From Halomonas sp. LR3S48 (GTDB taxonomy: Bacteria; Pseudomonadota; Gammaproteobacteria; Pseudomonadales; Halomonadaceae): a DNA stretch of 64,000 nt. The position numbers were made by a program, and so were the translations under genes. The notes below the pieces were generated by a model. That model was not told where the DNA came from. It searched no databases and saw only the letters and a list, made by a program, of their open reading frames with translations. Below are positions 58,149 to 64,000 of this stretch, piece after piece. Position 1 is the first letter of the stretch, and each line of letters opens with the position of its first letter. The stretch is taken from contig NZ_CP107009.1 in NCBI RefSeq assembly GCF_025725665.1, positions 992,001-1,056,000 of the forward strand, read 5' to 3'.

Positions 58149-59117
58149 ATGAATTCTGCGCTGAAATGGATGCCGCTGGTGGCTCTCGCTGCCCTGGCCA
58201 CTGCTGGCTGTGCCCGCGAAGGCTTCTATGACGACCGCAACATCGATTATGTGAAGGCCCAGCGCAGTGCGCCTCTGGTTCTGCCGCAAGGGCGCAACGA
58301 ACAGCGCTATCGCGATGCCATGCCGATACCCGAGGCCCAGGGCAGCCTGCGTTCCGACGGCGAGCGTTTCAGCGCTCCGAGTCCGGAACGCCTGGCGTCA
58401 GGCGGCACAGTGGAGCGGGACTTCGTCGAGCGGCGCGAGATCGGCAGCGATCGCTGGCTGGTGGTGGGCTCCGACCCGGGCATGGTCTGGCCGCAGCTTC
58501 AGGATTTCGCCCGTGCTCGCGGCCTGCAGATACAAGCCAGCGATGATCGCGGCGTACTGGAAACGGCTCAGGGCCGGCTGAGCGTGCGCCAGGGGCTGCG
58601 CGCCGGTGACAGCGAGGTTCGTTGCGACCAGAACGGACGCCCGGTAGCGGCCTGTCTCGATGCGCTGGAGCAGCACTTCAGCGCGCGCAGCGCTACCGCC
58701 AGTGCCGCTTCGTTGGCAGGTCAGCAGATATCCCGCGAGGATCGCCTGCGATTCGAACAGCTCGCCAGCGGTGAATGGGTCGTGCGCATTCCGCTCGACA
58801 TCGACCGCGTCTGGGCCGAGTTGAATCATCAACTGGAAGCCGATTTCAGCGTGGAGAACCGGCGCGAGCTGCTCGAACAGAACCCCCAGCAGCACGACTT
58901 CCTGGTCAGCTACATGACCGCTTCCGAGCGTGACCGTGGCATGCTTCAGATCATCCTGAGCCCCGACGTGCGCCAGATGCCGCAGGAGATTCGTCTGGTA
59001 CTCGAGTCCGATGGCCCCGAGCGCACCACGCTGCGGGCCGTCAACGAGAGCGAGCGGCGCTTCACCGAAAGGGACGCCCGCGAGCTGCTCGAGCGGGTGT
59101 CGGGCCTGCTGCGCTGA
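58149..59117 (+). CDS. bamC: Outer-membrane assembly lipoprotein BamC
   Basis: A 322-residue lipoprotein with lipobox ATAG-C (Cys20 region), the unstructured N-terminal stretch that binds BamD (including YVKAQRSAPLVLPQG), and two helix-grip domains (about 80-200 and 215-320: ERREIGSDRWLVVGSDPGMV, GEWVVRIPLDIDRVWAELNH). It is part of the BAM complex for beta-barrel insertion. Position between dapA and purC supports it. Confidence 0.92.
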   Translation: MNSALKWMPLVALAALATAGCAREGFYDDRNIDYVKAQRSAPLVLPQGRNEQRYRDAMPIPEAQGSLRSDGERFSAPSPERLASGGTVERDFVERREIGSDRWLVVGSDPGMVWPQLQDFARARGLQIQASDDRGVLETAQGRLSVRQGLRAGDSEVRCDQNGRPVAACLDALEQHFSARSATASAASLAGQQISREDRLRFEQLASGEWVVRIPLDIDRVWAELNHQLEADFSVENRRELLEQNPQQHDFLVSYMTASERDRGMLQIILSPDVRQMPQEIRLVLESDGPERTTLRAVNESERRFTERDARELLERVSGLLR

Positions 59118-59923
59118 TGCAGCAGGGGCAGGCCAACGAGCCGTTGCCAGCCTCGGGCAAGCTTCGCTTCGCCTCGCTCGGCAGCGGCAGCAAGGGCAAT
59201 GGCACCCTGGTCAGCGACGACGAGACCCTGGTGCTGGTCGACTGCGGCTTCGGCCTGCGCGAGACCGAGCGACGGCTGGCGCGTCTCGGCGTCCATCCAC
59301 GCCAGCTCGATGCCGTGCTGGTGACCCACGAACACGGCGATCATCTGCGCGGCGTGGGTCCCTTGGCACGACGCCATGCGGTGCCGATCTACATCACGCC
59401 AGGCACCTGGCTCTCGGGGCGTCTCGGCGAAGTACCGCAGCGCCATTGGATCACGCCCCAGTTGCGTTTCTCGGTGAAGAGCCTCGTGATCGACCCGTTC
59501 ACGGTACCCCATGATGCCCGCGAGCCGGTCCAGTTCCGCTTCGAATCGCGCGGTTGCCACTTAGGCGTGCTGACGGACCTGGGACATCCCACCGACCACG
59601 TCATCGAGGCATTCCGCGGCTGCGATGCGTTGATTCTCGAGTGCAACCACGACCGCCACATGCTCGAGATCGGCCCCTACCCGCCGCGTCTCAAGCGACG
59701 CGTCGGCGGCAACTGGGGGCATCTGGCCAACGTTCAGGCGGCAGCGCTGCTGCAGCGCCTCGGCCTGGATCGTTTGCAACACATCGTCTGCTCGCACCTA
59801 TCCGAACACAACAACCGCCCCGAACTGGCCCTCGAGACCCTGGCGCCACTGCTCGACGGCGATGCCTCACGCCTGACGATTGCGGCCCAGGATGGCGGGC
59901 TGCATTGGCAGGCGATCAACTGA
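59117..59923 (+). CDS. MBL-fold metallohydrolase (YycJ-like)
   Basis: A 268-residue metallo-beta-lactamase-fold protein with metal motif [12 protein letters not shown], further ligands in VLTDLGH (Asp/His) and [10 protein letters not shown], and [14 protein letters not shown] near the end. Close relatives of YycJ are exonucleases or phosphodiesterases, but the substrate here is unknown. The start overlaps the bamC stop by one base. The dapA-bamC-MBL-purC order is conserved in Pseudomonas and Halomonas relatives. Confidence 0.92.
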   Translation: MQQGQANEPLPASGKLRFASLGSGSKGNGTLVSDDETLVLVDCGFGLRETERRLARLGVHPRQLDAVLVTHEHGDHLRGVGPLARRHAVPIYITPGTWLSGRLGEVPQRHWITPQLRFSVKSLVIDPFTVPHDAREPVQFRFESRGCHLGVLTDLGHPTDHVIEAFRGCDALILECNHDRHMLEIGPYPPRLKRRVGGNWGHLANVQAAALLQRLGLDRLQHIVCSHLSEHNNRPELALETLAPLLDGDASRLTIAAQDGGLHWQAIN

Positions 59924-59967
59924 ATTGCCATCCTCAGGTCATGCCTTCACCCTTTCTGGAGACCCCC

Positions 59968-60681
59968 ATGGAAAAGCGCCAAGAACTCTACGCCGGCAAG
60001 GCCAAATCGGTGTTTGCCACCGACGATCCCGACCTGCTCGTTCTCCATTTTCGTGATGACACCAGTGCCTTCGACGGCGAGCGCATGGAGTCGCTGGCGC
60101 GCAAGGGCATGGTCAACAACCGCTTCAACGCTTTCATCATGGAGAAGCTGGCCGCGGCGGGTATTCCCACACACTTCGAGAAGCGCCTCTCCGATACCGA
60201 GAGCCTGGTCAAGAAGCTCGAGATGATCCCGGTGGAGTGCGTGGTGAGAAACATCGCCGCCGGTGGCCTGGTCAAGCGCCTGGGGGTGGAGGAGGGCAGT
60301 GAACTCACGCCGCCCACCTTCGAACTGTTCCTCAAGAACGACGCCCTGCACGACCCGATGATCAACGAGTCGCTGGCCGAGACCTTCGGCTGGGCCACGC
60401 CCGAGCAGCTGGCCGAGATGAAGGCGCTGACCTTCAGGGTCAACGAGGTGCTCAAGGCGCTGTTCACCGACGGTGGCCTGCTGCTGGTGGACTACAAGCT
60501 GGAGTTCGGCCTGTTCAAGGGGCGGATCGTGCTTGGCGACGAGTTCTCGCCCGACGGTTGCCGCCTGTGGGATGCCGAGACGCGCAACAAGATGGACAAG
60601 GACCGCTTCCGCCAGGGGCTGGGTGGCGTGATCGAGGCCTACGAGGAGGTCGGGCGCCGCATCGGTGTCGACTTCGACTGA
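59968..60681 (+). CDS. purC: SAICAR synthetase PurC
   Basis: A 237-residue enzyme, equal in length to E. coli PurC. N-terminal [60 protein letters not shown] and [17 protein letters not shown] are characteristic. It joins CAIR and aspartate in purine synthesis. ATG 59968 has CTGGAG 6 bases upstream; the frame upstream of it is antisense-like and not used. Confidence 0.97.
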   Translation: MEKRQELYAGKAKSVFATDDPDLLVLHFRDDTSAFDGERMESLARKGMVNNRFNAFIMEKLAAAGIPTHFEKRLSDTESLVKKLEMIPVECVVRNIAAGGLVKRLGVEEGSELTPPTFELFLKNDALHDPMINESLAETFGWATPEQLAEMKALTFRVNEVLKALFTDGGLLLVDYKLEFGLFKGRIVLGDEFSPDGCRLWDAETRNKMDKDRFRQGLGGVIEAYEEVGRRIGVDFD

Positions 60682-60725
60682 GACTGAGTCAGCCAACTGC
60701 TGACGAGCTACTCCAGCGTCATGAC

Positions 60726-60753
60726 AGGAAGGCGGCCCTTGGGCCGCCTTCCT
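60726..60753 (+). terminator. Terminator hairpin after purC
   Basis: 13-bp stem AGGAAGGCGGCCC / GGGCCGCCTTCCT with a two-base loop, 45 bases after the purC stop. T residues are few after it. Confidence 0.7.
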
Positions 60754-60941
60754 GCGTTCTAAAGTCGTGAGTCTGCTCTGGCGACAGCTCCCTATCCTTT
60801 GGTAGCAATTCAGACTCTCGGGTAAATCAGCCGATGCCAGGGCCAAACTCCATCCCGCCGGGCAAGGCCGAGCGATGCATCGCTCCATAGACTCCTCTCC
60901 AGATGGCAACCGATTCCGACACGGCCATCGCGGAGGAGTGA

Positions 60942-63932
60942 ATGAACGCTTTCGAGCCAGCCATGCGTGAGGGACAGTCGGGCCAGATCGGCCGACGGCA
61001 GCCGCGCGTCGAGGACGATGCTCTGCTGCGGGGGCGTGGTCGCTATGCCGACGACCTGGCGGTGGCGCCGGGCACTCTGCATGCCGCCGTGCTGCGTTCA
61101 CCCCATGCCCATGCCCGACTGATCGGCCTGGACATTTCACCGGCGCTGGCTATGCCTGGCGTGCACGCCGTACTCACCGGCGAGGATATCAAGCGCTGGG
61201 CGCGGCCCTTTCCGGTCGGCGTGTGTCAGCCCATGGAGCACTGGTGCCTGGCCGTCGACAAGGTGCGCTATGTCGGCGAGCCGGTCGCCGTGGTGATGGC
61301 CGAGAGCCGCTACCTCGCCGAGGATGCCCTCGACGCCATCCGCGTCGACTATGAGACGCTGCCCGTCGCGGTGGATACCGAGGCGGCCATCGCAGCAGGC
61401 GCCCCGTTGCTCCATGAGGGAGTCGGCAGCAACGTGGTCAGCGAACGCCACTTCCGCTATGGCGACCCCGAGCAGGCCTTCGCCGAGGCCGAGCGTCGTG
61501 TCTCGCTCAAGGTGCGCGTGCCGCGCAGCTCCTGTACGCCGATGGAGTGCTATGTGGTGCTCGCCGAGTATGACCCGGCGAGTGCCAGCTACGACGTGCT
61601 GGCCAACTTCCAGGGCCCCTATGCGCTGCATACGGTGATGGCTCGTGCCCTCAAGGTCCCCGGCAACCGCCTGCGCCTGCGTACCCCGCCGGATTCCGGT
61701 GGCAGCTTCGGCATCAAGCAGGGGGTCTTTCCCTATGTGGTGATGATGGGGTTGGCTGCCCGCAAAGCCGGTGCCCCGGTCAAGTGGGTGGAGGATCGCC
61801 TCGAGCACCTGCAAGGCGCCTCTTCGGCCACCAATCGGATGACTGAGATCGAGGCTGCGGTGACCCACGACGGGCGTGTCACCGCCCTGCGCTGGGATCA
61901 GGTCGACGACTGTGGCGCTTACCTTCGTGCCCCCGAACCGGCCACCTTCTACCGCATGCACGGCAACCTGACCGGTGCCTATGCGATCCGGCACCTTGTT
62001 GTGCGCAACCGAGTCGCGCTGACCAACAAGACGCCCACTGGGCTCAACCGTGGCTTCGGCGGGCCCCAGGTCTATTTCGCCCTCGAGCGGTTGATGCAGC
62101 GCATCGCCGTGGAACTCGACCTCGATCCTCTCGAGGTGATCCGTCGCAACCTGGTGCCGTCCGGGAGTTTCCCCTACCGCGCCGCGGCCGGGGCGCTGCT
62201 CGACTCAGGCGACTATCCCGCCTCGGTAGAGCAGGGCATTCGTGAAGGCGGGCTGGACGAGTTGCTGGCACGCCGCGTGGCGGCACGCCGCGAGGGGCGG
62301 CTCTATGGCATCGGCTACACCGTGGCGGTGGAGCCGTCGATCTCCAACATGGGCTATATCACCACCGCCATGACGCCCGAGGAGCGGCGCAAGGCCGGTC
62401 CCAAGAACGGGGCGGTGAGCACCGCCACGATCAGCGTCGGTCCGCTAGGCGACGTCAGCGCCCATGTCTCGTCGACGCCGCAAGGGCAGGGGCATCGCAC
62501 GGTGGTCGCCCAGGTGATTGCCGAAGTGCTCGGGGTGCCGCTGGAGTCGATTAGCGTCAATGTCGAGCTCGATACCGGCAAGGACGCCTGGTCGATCGCC
62601 TCGGGCAACTACTCCAGCCGCTTCTCCGGCGCCGTGGCCGGGGCGGTCTACCAGGCGGCGGTGAAGGTGCGCGATCGCCTGGCCGGCATCGCTGCCGCCC
62701 AGTGGCAGGTGGAGGCCGCACGCATCCGCTTCGCCGAGGGGCAGGTGAGGGTGGTCGATAGCGAGTTGACGATGCCCTTTGGCCGCCTGGCGGGCGCTAC
62801 GCACTGGGCGCCGGGCACGCTGCCCGAGGGCGAGCCGGGCGGACTACGTGAGACGGCCTTCTGGTCGCCGCCCCAGCTCGAGGCGCCGGACGATGACGAT
62901 CGTATCAACAGCTCGCTCTGCTATGGCTTCATCTTCGATTACTGCGGGGTGGAGGTCGACCGCATCACCGGCCAGGTGAGACTCGACCGCTATGTCACCC
63001 TGCATGACGCCGGCCGCCTGCTCAATCCGGATCTGGTCGATGGCCAGGTGCGCGGGGCCTTCGCTCAGGGGCTGGGTGCCGCCTTGATGGAAGAGTTTGC
63101 CTACGGCGACGATGGCAGCTTCCAGTCCGGCACCTTCGCTGACTACCTGGTACCGACCAGCGTCGAGGTGCCTGAACCACTGATCCTGCACAGGGAGACG
63201 CCGTCGCCGTTCACCCCACTGGGTGCCAAGGGGGTCGGCGAGGGCAACAACATGAGCACCCCGGTGTGCATCGCCAATGCCGTGGCCGATGCGCTGGGCA
63301 TCGCGGACATCGAGTTGCCGCTGACACCGTCCAAGGTGCGCACTCTGATCGGCATCGAGGAGCCTCCGCGCCCCCAGGGAGTGGGCGAGGATCAGACGGC
63401 TCCCGCAGCTGGTGGCGGCTCGCGGCTCACCGCCAGCGACTCGGTGACGTTGCCGGGCAGCCCTCAGGCGGTCTTCGACACCCTGCTCGATCCCGAGACC
63501 CTGCAGGCGATCATCCCTGGCTGCCATGCCCTTGAACTTACCGGCGAGAACGCCTACCGCGCCGATGTCACCGTCGGCGTGGGGATGATCCGAGCGCGCT
63601 TCGATGCCCGGGTGGCACTCTCCGACCTCGACCCGCCGCACGGTCTTCGGCTCTCCGGGGCCGGCACCAGCGCCATGGGCTCGGCGGAGGGCAGTGCGCA
63701 AATTCGGCTGACCGAGATCGAGGGCGGCCAGACACGACTCGACTACGACTACGCCGCCGCCGTGGGCGGCAAGGTCGCCTCGGTGGGCGGGCGTATGTTG
63801 CAAAGCGCTTCGCGGATGATCATCGGCCAGATTTTTGTGCGCCTGGCCCAGCGTATGGACGGCGCCGCACCACGGCTGTCGCTTTGGCAGCGCCTCAAGG
63901 TCCTGTTCGCCGGCCGGGGAGGTCGTTCATGA
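60942..63932 (+). CDS. Molybdenum hydroxylase large subunit fused to CoxG (SRPBCC) domain
   Basis: A 996-residue protein. Residues about 15-815 are a xanthine dehydrogenase/CO dehydrogenase large-subunit (molybdopterin-binding): GRRQPRVEDDALLRGRGRYA, PHAHARLIGLDISPAL, PPDSGGSFGIKQGVFPY, TPTGLNRGFGGPQVYFALER. The active-site loop lacks the AYRCSFR of true CO dehydrogenases. From about 829 to 985 a CoxG-type SRPBCC domain is fused (VTLPGSPQAVFDTLLDPETL, LQAIIPGCHALELTG, GSAEGSAQIRLTEIEGGQT). CoxG is normally a separate membrane-associated maturation protein. It is followed at once by the FAD subunit gene. The substrate is unknown. Confidence 0.9.
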   Translation: MNAFEPAMREGQSGQIGRRQPRVEDDALLRGRGRYADDLAVAPGTLHAAVLRSPHAHARLIGLDISPALAMPGVHAVLTGEDIKRWARPFPVGVCQPMEHWCLAVDKVRYVGEPVAVVMAESRYLAEDALDAIRVDYETLPVAVDTEAAIAAGAPLLHEGVGSNVVSERHFRYGDPEQAFAEAERRVSLKVRVPRSSCTPMECYVVLAEYDPASASYDVLANFQGPYALHTVMARALKVPGNRLRLRTPPDSGGSFGIKQGVFPYVVMMGLAARKAGAPVKWVEDRLEHLQGASSATNRMTEIEAAVTHDGRVTALRWDQVDDCGAYLRAPEPATFYRMHGNLTGAYAIRHLVVRNRVALTNKTPTGLNRGFGGPQVYFALERLMQRIAVELDLDPLEVIRRNLVPSGSFPYRAAAGALLDSGDYPASVEQGIREGGLDELLARRVAARREGRLYGIGYTVAVEPSISNMGYITTAMTPEERRKAGPKNGAVSTATISVGPLGDVSAHVSSTPQGQGHRTVVAQVIAEVLGVPLESISVNVELDTGKDAWSIASGNYSSRFSGAVAGAVYQAAVKVRDRLAGIAAAQWQVEAARIRFAEGQVRVVDSELTMPFGRLAGATHWAPGTLPEGEPGGLRETAFWSPPQLEAPDDDDRINSSLCYGFIFDYCGVEVDRITGQVRLDRYVTLHDAGRLLNPDLVDGQVRGAFAQGLGAALMEEFAYGDDGSFQSGTFADYLVPTSVEVPEPLILHRETPSPFTPLGAKGVGEGNNMSTPVCIANAVADALGIADIELPLTPSKVRTLIGIEEPPRPQGVGEDQTAPAAGGGSRLTASDSVTLPGSPQAVFDTLLDPETLQAIIPGCHALELTGENAYRADVTVGVGMIRARFDARVALSDLDPPHGLRLSGAGTSAMGSAEGSAQIRLTEIEGGQTRLDYDYAAAVGGKVASVGGRMLQSASRMIIGQIFVRLAQRMDGAAPRLSLWQRLKVLFAGRGGRS

Positions 63933-64000
63933 AACCTGCTGCTTTCGATTATCTGCGCCCGTCGAGTCGTCGCGAGGCCTGCGAACTGCTGCATGAGGCT
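63929..64000 (+). CDS. Molybdenum hydroxylase FAD-binding (medium) subunit, 5' part only
   Basis: ATG 63929 overlaps the stop of the large-subunit gene (ATGA) with a GGGGAGG site 9 bases upstream. The 24 visible residues begin MKPAAFDYLRPSSRREACEL, the standard N-terminus of CoxM/XDH FAD-binding subunits. It continues past the right edge. Confidence 0.85.
   Translation, partial: MKPAAFDYLRPSSRREACELLHEA

Noticed and set aside
59554..59967. In-frame extension upstream of purC
   Set aside because: It overlaps the MBL-fold gene on the same strand in another frame, and PurC similarity and ribosome site fix the start at 59968.

Overview
The window looks like chromosome of a high-GC, moderately halophilic gammaproteobacterium, most likely Halomonas or a close relative. 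This is inferred from the gene set (dapA-bamC-MBL-purC, full-length proteobacterial purL, radD, scpAB-rluB next to tRNA-Lys) and codon style; there is no rRNA to confirm it. Coding density is high, and no insertion sequence, prophage or CRISPR array is visible.

Positions 1-15879 hold a nearly complete non-flagellar type III secretion system (T3SS). A first block carries sctD (cut by the left edge), sctX-like, sctY-like, sctV, a Tad/Cpa-type secretin and a CpaD-like lipoprotein. A TadD-like TPR lipoprotein runs convergently to this block. A second, divergently promoted block carries a stand-alone N0/N1 piece of SctC, a 59-residue needle candidate, sctI, J, K, L, N, O, Q, R, S, T and U. Almost every junction is an ATGA overlap. 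From memory, the order C(N-term)-I-J-K-L-N-O-Q-R-S-T-U is that of the rhizobial Rhc systems, which also split the secretin. Here the outer-membrane part looks borrowed from a Tad pilus machine (secretin, CpaD-like and TadD-like lipoproteins), and SctU has lost the NPTH autocleavage motif. No needle-length ruler, gatekeeper, translocator or effector gene is visible in the window.

Positions 15880-22190 hold an ECF42-type sigma factor module (DGPF protein, sigma factor with TPR extension, DUF1428 protein) with a matching promoter motif. A MgtC/DUF4010 membrane protein, an SOS-controlled umuDC operon with a clear LexA box, and an exported bifunctional-nuclease/PDZ protein follow.

Positions 22191-41003 carry signalling and housekeeping genes: a chemoreceptor, tesB, tadA, a membrane diguanylate cyclase, mltF, purL, an enoyl-CoA hydratase and radD. 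Then come two divergent bactofilins (one with a ZipA-like membrane anchor), scpA-scpB-rluB and two identical tRNA-Lys genes with a good promoter and terminator.

Positions 41004-52327 are more accessory: a Sel1/peptidoglycan-binding protein, a 24-residue membrane peptide, a PAS-GGDEF protein, a Crp-like regulator, DUF3185, a CheB-CheR-PAS fusion with a PAS partner, DUF4112, a ferritin-like protein and a cardiolipin synthase-like protein preceded by a decayed oxidoreductase fragment. Intergenic gaps are longer here.

Positions 52328-64000 return to core genes: nadA, bepA, a TusA-like protein, a PerM-family permease, bcp and dapA-bamC-MBL-purC. The end of the window is a molybdenum hydroxylase operon whose large subunit is fused to a CoxG domain. 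Between nadA and bepA lies a 111-base palindromic element with two GGGA-loop hairpins.
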